Assembly (NCBI GenBank): GCA_002929135.1
Contig: PESC01000024.1
Span: 1 to 64,000, forward strand
From: Methylomonas sp.
GTDB taxonomy: Bacteria > Pseudomonadota > Gammaproteobacteria > Methylococcales > Methylomonadaceae
Reading direction: 5' to 3'
Length of the DNA stretch: 64,000 nt
Both the position numbers and the translations under genes were made by a program. The notes under the pieces are model-generated. The model worked only from the letters and a program-made list of their open reading frames with translations, searched no databases and was not told the DNA's origin. Positions 1-7,113 of the stretch are shown in pieces (position 1 is the stretch's first letter; the number at the start of each line of letters is the position of its first letter).

Positions 1-36
1 CACTTTTTCACGTAAATCAACAGAATAGGGTTTCAT
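1..36 (-). mobile_element. N-terminus of an IS630-type transposase, cut by the window edge
   Basis: The complement of bases 36 to 1 reads ATG followed by eleven codons giving MKPYSVDLREKV, the usual opening of IS630-family transposases (a helix-turn-helix DNA-binding start). Only 12 codons are visible, so I cannot tell whether the gene is intact. The element would extend to the left of the window, with its transposase transcribed away from the pmo operon. The element's right end should lie in the 40-120 region; a TA-flanked G-rich stretch near 85-101 is a possible edge, but no matching inverted repeat can be checked here. Confidence 0.6.
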
Positions 37-242
37 CACGCACACTCCTGCAAATGGTTGGATGCCTGTACTGTATCGAATCAGTTAGGGGGGTTGCTAT
101 AAGAAATTTCGCCCCGGATGAGCTTGAGCAGGCCATCGATGAAATCGACCAAAGCACACACTAACTTTTTGCTAGCCGCTTGCCATCCAAGGAGCGTTTA
201 TAACTGATGCTGAGCAACAGGCACCGAACGCTACCAGCATGT
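37..242. other. Gene-free stretch between the IS630 edge and the lipoprotein gene
   Basis: No convincing gene is seen. On the plus strand, a short open stretch at about 100-165 ends with codons for EIDQSTH and a stop, with no start or ribosome-binding site. It may be the tail of a gene broken by the element, but this is weak. Confidence 0.3.
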
Positions 243-659
243 TTAATTTTCTTCCGCCTTCGAAACCAGATTTGACAGGCAATTGACTACCGCTTCAGCA
301 TAAATAGCATGGGCATCGGCCAAGCCTTGAGGCGAGCCAAAAGCAGTGCGTAACTCCTCCAGTGTTTTCGTCGGCTCTGACGACTTCGTCAGTTCCAGCA
401 TAGCCGTATAATTTTTCAGGGCTTGGCGTCGAATTGGGTCAATAGCATTCAAGCCAGGCATTCTGCTACTTGTTTCACTTACCACGCAGGCTGTCATTAT
501 CTGCGGGTCAATTTTGTAATCTTTAATATCTTTCTCATTTTGCATTTGCTGCAAAACTGCCCGCTCGTATGCATCTTTCTCCGCACAACCTGCCAGCAAA
601 CCAACTAACAACACAAAAAAAGTTCTTGGTAACACCCTTCGAATAATGCTAATCGCCAT
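243..659 (-). CDS. Small putative lipoprotein downstream of pmoB
   Basis: A 138-residue protein with a type II signal peptide: two arginines, a hydrophobic stretch (about residues 9-24) and a lipobox LLAGC with the lipidated cysteine at position 25. It should therefore be exported and anchored in the inner or outer membrane. The mature part is polar, mostly helical by composition, and has two further cysteines. I do not recognise a family. It lies just after the pmoCAB terminator on the same strand, so it could receive read-through transcripts from the methane monooxygenase operon. No strong Shine-Dalgarno sequence precedes the ATG, and its start lies only about 30 bp beyond the terminator. 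Function unknown; a link to pMMO rests on position alone. Confidence 0.7.
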   Translation of the reverse strand: MAISIIRRVLPRTFFVLLVGLLAGCAEKDAYERAVLQQMQNEKDIKDYKIDPQIMTACVVSETSSRMPGLNAIDPIRRQALKNYTAMLELTKSSEPTKTLEELRTAFGSPQGLADAHAIYAEAVVNCLSNLVSKAEEN

Positions 660-690
660 TTTTCTAAAACTTTATTTAATCTGACCAAAT

Positions 691-723
691 AAAAAACCCC
701 TGCTATCTATTTGATAGCAGGGG
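691..723 (-). terminator. Rho-independent terminator of pmoCAB
   Basis: An 11-bp perfect inverted repeat (CCCCTGCTATC at 697-707, GATAGCAGGGG at 713-723) with a 5-nt loop. In the minus-strand transcript it is followed by six U residues (691-696). It sits 38 bp after the pmoB stop codon. Confidence 0.93.
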
Positions 724-761
724 TGATCTCTAAGAACAAGCCTTAGTCAAGCCTTCATTGC

Positions 762-2006
762 TTAGATGAAGGATGGAATCAACGGAGCGTCAACAGTAAC
801 CATTTGACGTGTTCCGTTTTCGTCCCAGAAGAACAGCAGACCTGCGAAACGAGAATCTGGATCGTAGATCAAGTCAGCAAGACGATATACTTCCCAAGCA
901 GCATCAGAAGCAGTCACTTCAACAGTGCGAGTCTCACCAGGAGCCAACGGGCTGTTGTCGCTAACAGTCAAACCTTCTTCAGCCAACAAGTCGTCAGGAT
1001 AGTTGGTTTCATCTTCATGAACCGCTGGCTCCAGGAAACGAACACCTGCGGTGTTGAATTCACCCAAACGAACCGCTGAGTCACCATTGTTGGTGATGGT
1101 CAGAGTCATTTGCATTGCGCGACCTGGTACACGGTAAGTAGCGTCATCAACTTTAACTGAAACAGTAGCTTCAGGCATTTGGTAGGTTTTCATACCACGG
1201 ATCAAGCCTGCTTGCAACGGAGTAGTTATCGGGTATTTTTCGTTAGCTGCACCCATAGCGGCTGCAACAACGACCAGAGTGCCCACACCGAACAGCATTG
1301 CTACTTTTTTGTCACCGGCAGAGATCAGAGTATCTGCTTTGCCGCTGGCAACAGCGATATGACGTGGAACAAACAATGGACGTTTGATCCAGAACAACAA
1401 CCACGCGAACGCAATTGCGAACCATACGGCGTGCCAGAAGTAAACGTTATCCAGAGCGTAATGTTCCAGATCGATCGTTTGACCAGTCAGAGTGGTAACT
1501 GGGTTGACGAAATCTCTCATAGAACCGGTAATGGTTACCCATTTACCTGGGCCAATGATAGGGCCACCGCCTTGAACGTTCATCATTGAGTGTACGTGCC
1601 AGTCACCTGGACGACGTGCTTTCAACAACACTTTGAACTCATAGGTTTCGCCCAGTTCCAAAGAAACCGAACGAGGAACCAGTTGGCCACCAATCCAAGA
1701 TCCAGCACGTATAAATACTGGACCAGGGATACCAACGTTCAAAAATGATACTTCTGGTTTGTCAACCGTTTCTGGCCATCCTGCAAATACCAGGAACTTG
1801 CCAGAGATAGTCATTGTTTCATTGACTGGAACTTCTTCTTTTGACCAGTTCAGATCAAACCAGTGAATGGTACGCATACGCATGAAAGCCGCCTGCGATT
1901 TTTCACCATGAGCAGAAGCCGCAGGCGCGTAAAACATCGCTGCAGTCAAAGAGACAAGCAGTGCGACAAAGGACAGTTTTGCAACCTTGTCTTTAATTAA
2001 TTTCAT
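762..2006 (-). CDS. pmoB: Particulate methane monooxygenase subunit B
   Basis: PmoB is the large, mostly periplasmic subunit of the membrane-bound, copper-dependent enzyme that oxidises methane to methanol. The 414-residue protein starts with a signal peptide (about residues 1-32, ending ASA). The copper ligands fall exactly where they do in Methylococcus capsulatus: His33 directly after the signal peptide, His48, and the pair His137/His139 in DWHVH. Two C-terminal cupredoxin-like domains are separated by membrane helices near residues 190-210 and 235-255. I chose the ATG at 2006, preceded by GAGGAGGAAAT, rather than an in-frame start 17 codons upstream, because the signal peptide and ribosome-binding site both demand it. 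Last gene of pmoCAB, 97 bp after pmoA and followed by a strong terminator. Length is typical of the family. Confidence 0.98.
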   Translation of the reverse strand: MKLIKDKVAKLSFVALLVSLTAAMFYAPAASAHGEKSQAAFMRMRTIHWFDLNWSKEEVPVNETMTISGKFLVFAGWPETVDKPEVSFLNVGIPGPVFIRAGSWIGGQLVPRSVSLELGETYEFKVLLKARRPGDWHVHSMMNVQGGGPIIGPGKWVTITGSMRDFVNPVTTLTGQTIDLEHYALDNVYFWHAVWFAIAFAWLLFWIKRPLFVPRHIAVASGKADTLISAGDKKVAMLFGVGTLVVVAAAMGAANEKYPITTPLQAGLIRGMKTYQMPEATVSVKVDDATYRVPGRAMQMTLTITNNGDSAVRLGEFNTAGVRFLEPAVHEDETNYPDDLLAEEGLTVSDNSPLAPGETRTVEVTASDAAWEVYRLADLIYDPDSRFAGLLFFWDENGTRQMVTVDAPLIPSFI

Positions 2007-2103
2007 ATTTCCTCCTCTATTACTAGAGAATTTGTAATTAAGATCTTTCTGGCACATACCGCTTAATCATGCCAGCTGTCATTTTTATCCAACCAATATA
2101 CAA

Positions 2104-2853
2104 CTAGGTTGCATCATCGGAGATGAAGTCGGTTTTAGCAAACCAACGACCGAAGAAATGCCACAAGAAGTAAATGATGATAGAAACGAAACCAGAGAAG
2201 AACGCTGACACAGGGGCAACGTCTTTACCGAAAGTTCTTAATGTACCTTTTTCTACCATACGGATGTATTCGGGTGTGCCGGTACGTACATAGTGATAGC
2301 CTTGCAAGTCAGCCAGAGTCATCATCATGCCGTTGTACTCTACAGGAACGTGCAGAGGCGCAATGATAGGCCAGTTACCTGGGTAGAACAACAGGCCATA
2401 AGCCAAACCACCCACAACAGCAGTCAACGTCATGCTATTGCCCAGCATCAAAATCACATCAAGCACGATAGCGCCTGGCAACAGGTTAGATGGGAAGCAG
2501 ATATTGACCGGGAAGTAAGTCCAACCCCAGAAGTTGAAATATCTGTTGATCCACTCACCTATCATCAGAGCAACAACAGAGAGGGTTGCACCGATAGGCA
2601 AACGGTATCTCCACCACAAACATGCCTGAACAGCGGCTGGGAATGTAATGGAAACGATAGGTGCTACGGTTACCCATAGACGCCTATCTTTCCAGTCGGT
2701 CCAGAAATCCCAGTCACCACCAGTCAACATATAGTGAATGTGATAGCCACCTAGAACTGCTGTAAACAGCGTAAAAAGAATCATCCAGTCGAACGTACGG
2801 GAAACTTGTACCGCTTCCGCACGAGAACGTACAGCTGATTGAGATGCGCTCAT
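2104..2853 (-). CDS. pmoA: Particulate methane monooxygenase subunit A
   Basis: PmoA is the integral-membrane beta subunit of particulate methane monooxygenase and the usual marker gene for methanotrophs. The 249-residue product carries the conserved blocks used for pmoA typing: GGDWDFWTDWKDRR near residue 45, the helix with FPAAVQACLWWRYRLP, and NWPIIAPLHVPVEYNGMMM near residue 160. Seven or so hydrophobic helices can be picked out. The sequence is closest, from memory, to Methylomonas-type pmoA rather than to amoA or to type II pmoA. A strong AGGAGGT lies six bases before the ATG. It sits between pmoC and pmoB, with a 111-bp gap before it containing a long stem-loop, so its message may be processed separately from pmoC. 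Confidence 0.98.
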   Translation of the reverse strand: MSASQSAVRSRAEAVQVSRTFDWMILFTLFTAVLGGYHIHYMLTGGDWDFWTDWKDRRLWVTVAPIVSITFPAAVQACLWWRYRLPIGATLSVVALMIGEWINRYFNFWGWTYFPVNICFPSNLLPGAIVLDVILMLGNSMTLTAVVGGLAYGLLFYPGNWPIIAPLHVPVEYNGMMMTLADLQGYHYVRTGTPEYIRMVEKGTLRTFGKDVAPVSAFFSGFVSIIIYFLWHFFGRWFAKTDFISDDAT

Positions 2854-2895
2854 TAGCTTACCTCCTAAATAATTAAAATTATGTTCTTACTTTTT

Positions 2896-2935
2896 TCTCT
2901 TATCTTGCCCCACCTGAGCAGAGCAAGAAAGGAGA
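2896..2935 (-). promoter_or_regulatory. Stem-loop between pmoC and pmoA
   Basis: Two 13-nt arms (2896-2908 and 2923-2935) pair at 12 of 13 positions, counting one G-U, around a 14-nt loop. It lies in the 111-bp gap between pmoC and pmoA and is not followed by a terminal U-run strong enough to be a clear terminator. A role in mRNA processing, stabilising the upstream pmoC message, or partial termination is inference. Confidence 0.6.
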
Positions 2936-2964
2936 TAGTATTTTTACTTTTATAAACTAAGCGA

Positions 2965-3717
2965 TTAAGCCAAGTCTTTTTTCAACAGCTTGGCAATTGC
3001 CATTACTTCGGTGTTCACCACACCCATTATAGCGAGAGCAGCCCAACCAAAGAATACGAAACCGTAGTGCAATGGTGCAACGAACAACTCTTCCATAAAC
3101 CAGAATGTGTGACCCCATTCGTTCAAACCAACATTGGGCAGAATCATGAATGGACCGATAACCGCAATCAGATACATCAGGTTCAAGCCTTCTTGGTATG
3201 TAGGCAGTCTTGTTTTTGCATACATGAAAGAAGCAGTACCGGTAATGATGTAGATTGGGTATGACAGATAGAACTCAATGATGTGACTTGGAGTAAAGTC
3301 GGTATCACGAACGATGGTTTGGTGCCAGGTGCCGTCTTGCTCGGTGAAGTAAGAAGCGCCCCAGTAGATAGCCCAACCGTAGCAAACCAACCAGATCCAG
3401 TGTGTGAAATGACGACGCAGTTCTTCACGCGGCGTGATTGACATCACTTTACGATCACGGGTTTTCCAGATGTAACCATTGATACCGGCGAAAAACAGTA
3501 CTTCGAGAACGATCTCTGTGTACAGGAAGTTCATCCAGTAGGTTTCAAATTCTGGAGCGAACGAGTCCAGGCCAGCAGACCAGCCATAAACACCTTCGTA
3601 CCAGCGAACCCAGCTATAAAACACCAAGTACAGCAAGATACCCAGTGTTAGGTTTCTTTTATTTAAAAGCGGTGCTTCCGCAGCATCAGCCTTAACTGAT
3701 TCAGTTGTAGCAGCCAT
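2965..3717 (-). CDS. pmoC: Particulate methane monooxygenase subunit C
   Basis: PmoC is the third, fully membrane-embedded subunit of particulate methane monooxygenase and carries a metal site now favoured as close to or part of the active centre. The 250-residue protein has six or so transmembrane helices. Asp128, His132 and His145 keep the spacing (+4, +13) of the Asp156/His160/His173 metal ligands of the Methylococcus capsulatus protein. The region after His145 holds the conserved IIEFYLSYP. First gene of the operon: a strong AGGAGGT precedes the ATG and a sigma70 promoter lies about 110 bp upstream. No pmoD or extra pmoC copy is in the window; methanotrophs often carry further copies elsewhere. 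Confidence 0.98.
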   Translation of the reverse strand: MAATTESVKADAAEAPLLNKRNLTLGILLYLVFYSWVRWYEGVYGWSAGLDSFAPEFETYWMNFLYTEIVLEVLFFAGINGYIWKTRDRKVMSITPREELRRHFTHWIWLVCYGWAIYWGASYFTEQDGTWHQTIVRDTDFTPSHIIEFYLSYPIYIITGTASFMYAKTRLPTYQEGLNLMYLIAVIGPFMILPNVGLNEWGHTFWFMEELFVAPLHYGFVFFGWAALAIMGVVNTEVMAIAKLLKKDLA

Positions 3718-3742
3718 TTCTACCTCCTAAAAGATTATAAAA

Positions 3743-3821
3743 TCCCGGAAATCCGGGAGTTCTTTAGTTTTTCCCAAAATTTCATTCCGCATTTTACGGA
3801 ACACTCCATCCCTAGGAGTGT
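3743..3821 (-). promoter_or_regulatory. Leader of the pmoCAB message with stem-loops
   Basis: The predicted transcript starts near 3820. Its first bases form a hairpin (arms 3801-3807 and 3815-3821, seven perfect pairs, 7-nt loop). A second inverted repeat (TTCCG/CGGAA, 3785-3789 and 3797-3801) shares its edge and could compete with it. A third, GC-rich hairpin (arms 3743-3749 and 3752-3758) stands 20-odd bases before the ribosome-binding site and is followed by four U residues. Stable 5' stem-loops commonly protect abundant messages; an attenuation role is possible but unproven. Confidence 0.55.
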
Positions 3822-3826
3822 CGGGC

Positions 3827-3854
3827 AGTCTACCACCTCGGCAATGGTTGTCAA
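3827..3854 (-). promoter_or_regulatory. Sigma70-type promoter for pmoCAB
   Basis: On the minus strand, a perfect -35 TTGACA (3854-3849) is followed after 16 bp by a -10 TAGACT (3832-3827). It lies upstream of pmoC in the divergent gap. The near-consensus -35 suits a very highly expressed operon. Confidence 0.8.
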
Positions 3855-3995
3855 TACACTTGTTCAGCAATTTTTGACGGTCTTCGATCGGCGTATGACA
3901 GCTAAATTTATGTCGCTCAACAGGGCTGCGTTTTTTGTTAAACTCGGCAACCTGTCAGTCGTAAAACCACACCTCACCGGATTCCGCATATCACC

Positions 3996-4433
3996 ATGAG
4001 CCAAAAGAAAATTATAGTATTCGCCTTGTGCTTGGCCGGCCTGCTCGCCTTGCAGATAAAGTTCGTTTTGCCGCTATTGCAAGGTATCGCAGCGTCTGAT
4101 CTTTTTTTGGTGGAGAGCAAGGATGATGGCAGCTCAATCGCCATCTCCAACGAGATGACCAACATTGCCTTCACCCATTGCAACAGCTACATCAGCAAGG
4201 AACTAGGGCCTGAAATCTCGGCATCATTCGCCAGCAAACCAACAAACGCATGGAGCCTTGGAAATTACGAGTACATCATCAACGCAGAGCTTGAATTGCC
4301 GTCAAAAGACGGTGCAAACACGACGCATCATTACGTTTGCCGCATCCAGTATTCAAAAGGCGATGATTTGAGCGGGATCAACGACATCGACAACTGGTCG
4401 CTTGATGGTTTGACGGGCATCCCTGGGCTTTGA
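3996..4433 (+). CDS. Hypothetical protein with one N-terminal membrane anchor
   Basis: A 145-residue protein with a lysine-rich start and one hydrophobic segment (about residues 6-30), followed by an exported-looking polar domain with two cysteines (in AFTHCNSYIS and HYVCRIQYS) that could form a disulfide. The pattern is that of an inner-membrane-anchored periplasmic protein. No family recognised. It is divergent from pmoC, with a 278-bp gap between the two starts, and convergent with pilU. After its stop, an inverted repeat (GATGCCGA at 4464-4471, TCGGCATC at 4498-4505) with a long loop lies in the 76-bp convergent gap and could aid termination. Coding status is supported by length, codon pattern and a sensible signal-anchor, but not by homology. 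Confidence 0.6.
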   Translation: MSQKKIIVFALCLAGLLALQIKFVLPLLQGIAASDLFLVESKDDGSSIAISNEMTNIAFTHCNSYISKELGPEISASFASKPTNAWSLGNYEYIINAELELPSKDGANTTHHYVCRIQYSKGDDLSGINDIDNWSLDGLTGIPGL

Positions 4434-4509
4434 CCGAAACTCCTCCCTTTTTTTAATTTTGACGATGCCGACTCAAAGCCATACTCAAATAGCCTGATCG
4501 GCATCACGA

Positions 4510-5670
4510 TCAAACATCCTCTGCACTCTCATCATCCTTACTGATTGCCTCTAGCGACAAATTGTCCGACAACCGCCCCTTCTCGGGCCTGCTACCAACC
4601 GCCGACCCCAAGCCCTCGCTCAAATTGATCTTGAGCTTCAGGTTATTGGGTGAATCGGAATTACGCAAAGCCTCCTCCAACGAAATCACGCCGCTTTTGT
4701 ACAGCTTCAGCAAATGACTGTCGAAAGTCTGCATACCCACGTTTTCCGACTTTTCCATAGCCTCTTTGATTGCATGCACATCGCCGCGCTGAATCAAGTC
4801 GCTGACCAGCTTGGTGCCCAGCAAAATTTCGATCGCTGCAACCCGCTTGCCTTCCAGCGTCGGCACCAGTCGCTGAGAAACGAACGCCTGCAAATTCAGC
4901 GATAAATCCATCAGCAACTGCGGGCGGCGTTCTTCTGGAAAGAAATTGATGATGCGATCCAGCGCCTGATTGGCGTTATTGGCGTGCAGCGTCGACAGAC
5001 ACAAATGCCCGGTTTCGGCAAAGGCCAAGGCATGCTCCATGGTTTCCCTTGTACGAATCTCGCCAATCAAGATCACATCGGGCGCCTGCCGCAAGGTATT
5101 TTTCAACGCATCCTCATAACTTGCGGTATCGACACCCACCTCACGCTGATTGACCAACGACTTTTTATGCGGATGCATGTATTCGATCGGGTCTTCGATA
5201 GTAATGATATGGCCCGACGAATGACTGTTGCGATAATCCAGCAAGGCCGCCAGCGATGTTGATTTGCCCGACCCGGTGCCACCAACAAACAAAATCAGGC
5301 CACGCTTTTCCATGATTTTGTCTTTCAGGATTTGCGGCAAACCCAGCGTATCGGCATTGGGGATATCGACCTTGATGTTACGGATCACCAAGGCATAGCA
5401 ACTACGCTGCCGGAAAATGTTGACGCGAAAACGACCGATACCCGGCTCCGAAATCGCCAGATTCATTTCCGGCACCTGATCGAAGCTAGCACGCTGATCG
5501 GCATTCATCAGAATATCGGCAATTTCCTTCAAGCGCTCATTGCTGAGCCTGGCAGCCTCCAGAGGCTTCAAAACTCCTTGAAACTTGGCAGCCGGCGGCG
5601 CATCGGCGGTCAGATACAAATCCGAACCATCGTGTTGAACCAGTATTTTCAGGTAGTCACGGAATTCCAT
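4510..5670 (-). CDS. pilU: Type IV pilus retraction ATPase, PilU type
   Basis: A hexameric PilT/VirB11-type ATPase acting at the inner-membrane base of type IV pili, where PilU assists PilT in retraction. The 386-residue protein has the N-terminal PAS-like half, a Walker A motif GGTGSGKS (about residue 131), the Asp box EDPIEY, and the Walker B region DVILIGEIR, followed by the His box (GHLCLSTLHANN). The N-terminus, MEFRDYLKILVQHDGSDLYL, and the extended C-terminal tail after the core fit PilU better than PilT. I start it at 5670; the frame stays open 38 codons further up but those residues have no family match and overlap the divergent gene's upstream region. It is not next to pilT here. 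Confidence 0.85.
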   Translation of the reverse strand: MEFRDYLKILVQHDGSDLYLTADAPPAAKFQGVLKPLEAARLSNERLKEIADILMNADQRASFDQVPEMNLAISEPGIGRFRVNIFRQRSCYALVIRNIKVDIPNADTLGLPQILKDKIMEKRGLILFVGGTGSGKSTSLAALLDYRNSHSSGHIITIEDPIEYMHPHKKSLVNQREVGVDTASYEDALKNTLRQAPDVILIGEIRTRETMEHALAFAETGHLCLSTLHANNANQALDRIINFFPEERRPQLLMDLSLNLQAFVSQRLVPTLEGKRVAAIEILLGTKLVSDLIQRGDVHAIKEAMEKSENVGMQTFDSHLLKLYKSGVISLEEALRNSDSPNNLKLKINLSEGLGSAVGSRPEKGRLSDNLSLEAISKDDESAEDV

Positions 5671-5764
5671 AATGCATCGTTCACAGGGTTGATTGGACAC
5701 GCTGCCAAGTTTAGAAGAAGACGACGCAAGTTGTTGAAGTGAACGACCAAAATGCCCGATCGCG

Positions 5765-5770
5765 TATAAT
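5765..5770 (+). promoter_or_regulatory. Possible -10 element before the PP-loop ATPase gene
   Basis: A perfect TATAAT lies 35 bp before the chosen ATG, in the divergent gap with pilU. No convincing -35 hexamer is seen at 16-18 bp, so this is only a candidate. Confidence 0.35.
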
Positions 5771-5804
5771 GCCCTGTTTTTCAAGCATTGTTATTTTTTA
5801 CCTC

Positions 5805-6848
5805 ATGAGTCAATCACGAAAAGCCGTCGCCCTGATCTCCGGCGGTCTGGATTCGATGCTGGCCGCAAAAACCATCATGGATCAAGGCATCCACGTCGAA
5901 GGCATCAACTTCTTTACCGGGTTTTGCGTCGAAGGCCATACCCACGCCATTCGCAAACAAGACAGCGACAAGGTCAAGCGCAACAATGCGTTGTGGGTGG
6001 CCGAGCAACTAGGCATCAAACTGCACATCATCGACATCATCGACGAATATAAACAGGTGTTGCTGAACCCAAAACACGGTTACGGTGCCAACCTGAACCC
6101 CTGCCTGGACTGCAAAATTTTCATGGTGAACAAGGCGAAGCAGTGGATGCAGCAGAACGACTTCGATTTCATCATCACCGGTGAAGTCGTCGGCCAACGC
6201 CCGATGTCGCAACGCAAAATGACCATGCCCATCGTTGCCGCCGAATCCGGTGCCGACGACTTGCTGGTTCGTCCGTTGTCGGCACAAAACCTGCCCGCCA
6301 CCCTGCCGGAACGTGAAGGCTGGATAACCCGCGCCAAACTATTCGGCTTCAGTGGCCGGTCACGCAAACCACAGATGACACTGGCCAGCCAGCTCGGCTT
6401 CACCGACTATGCCCAACCGGCCGGTGGCTGCTGCTTTCTGACCGACGCAAGCTATTCGAAAAAACTGGTCGACTTGTGGCAGGCTCGCGGCAAGCGCGAT
6501 TACGAACTGGACGATGTCATGCTATTGAAAGTCGGCCGCCATATCCGCCCCAGCAAAAACTTCAAACTGATCATCGCCCGCGAAGACGGTGAAGCCCAAT
6601 TCATGAGCGGCTACAAAAAACAATTCATCAGCATGAACTGCGCCAGTCACCGGGGACCGCTGGTGTTGATTGATGGCGCACCCGACGAAAACGATCTGCA
6701 ACTGGCCGCCCGCATCACCGCCCGCTATGGCCAAGGCCGCGATGCCGAACAGGTCGACGTCACCATTCGCGACCACAACGGTAACGAACGCAACACCACC
6801 GTCAAACCGCTGCATGGCGATGACATTCCGGAGACCTGGTTCGTATGA
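5805..6848 (+). CDS. PP-loop ATPase related to tRNA thiolation enzymes
   Basis: A 347-residue protein of the adenine-nucleotide alpha-hydrolase (PP-loop) family, related to MnmA/ThiI-type tRNA sulfurtransferases. The nucleotide-binding SGGLDS motif is at residues 12-17. Cysteines stand at NPCLDCK (about residue 105) and in a conserved AGGCCFLTD near residue 208, and could carry sulfur. The C-terminal part (about 215-347) resembles the NFACT-R-like RNA-binding domain often attached to this subfamily. Family members would activate a tRNA base with ATP and replace oxygen by sulfur, but this branch has no settled substrate. It overlaps the TusA-like gene by 4 bp, so a sulfur relay from that carrier is a natural guess. 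I start at MSQSRKAV (5805); an upstream in-frame ATG adds 22 residues without family support. Confidence 0.75.
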   Translation: MSQSRKAVALISGGLDSMLAAKTIMDQGIHVEGINFFTGFCVEGHTHAIRKQDSDKVKRNNALWVAEQLGIKLHIIDIIDEYKQVLLNPKHGYGANLNPCLDCKIFMVNKAKQWMQQNDFDFIITGEVVGQRPMSQRKMTMPIVAAESGADDLLVRPLSAQNLPATLPEREGWITRAKLFGFSGRSRKPQMTLASQLGFTDYAQPAGGCCFLTDASYSKKLVDLWQARGKRDYELDDVMLLKVGRHIRPSKNFKLIIAREDGEAQFMSGYKKQFISMNCASHRGPLVLIDGAPDENDLQLAARITARYGQGRDAEQVDVTIRDHNGNERNTTVKPLHGDDIPETWFV

Positions 6849-7069
6849 GGCACACCACACTCAATGCCCGCAGGCTGCTATGCCCGCTTCCCGTCATACG
6901 CACACAAGACAAAATCAAAACCTTGGACACAGGCGATGTGCTGACCGTCGAATGCACAGACCCCGGTGTCATGCACGACATACCGGCCTGGTGCCGGGTC
7001 AACGGTCACACGGTACTGGAAACCCGCACCGAAAACGGCGAATACATTGTCGTCGTAGCCGTCGGCTGA
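6845..7069 (+). CDS. TusA/SirA-like sulfur carrier protein
   Basis: A 74-residue TusA-family protein. The diagnostic CPxP motif is present as LLCPLPV, with the persulfide-carrying cysteine at position 13, followed by the expected alpha/beta pattern (VLTVECTDPG near residue 35). TusA proteins pass persulfide sulfur between cysteine desulfurases and thiolation enzymes. Here the start codon overlaps the stop of the PP-loop ATPase gene (ATGA), so the two are translationally coupled and the partner is probably that enzyme. It is not the canonical tusA by position, so I leave the symbol blank. ArgJ follows after 44 bp. Confidence 0.88.
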   Translation: MRHTTLNARRLLCPLPVIRTQDKIKTLDTGDVLTVECTDPGVMHDIPAWCRVNGHTVLETRTENGEYIVVVAVG

Positions 7070-7113
7070 ATACTTTGCGAGACATTCGCACCCCTTCACC
7101 CTAAGGATTGAAC

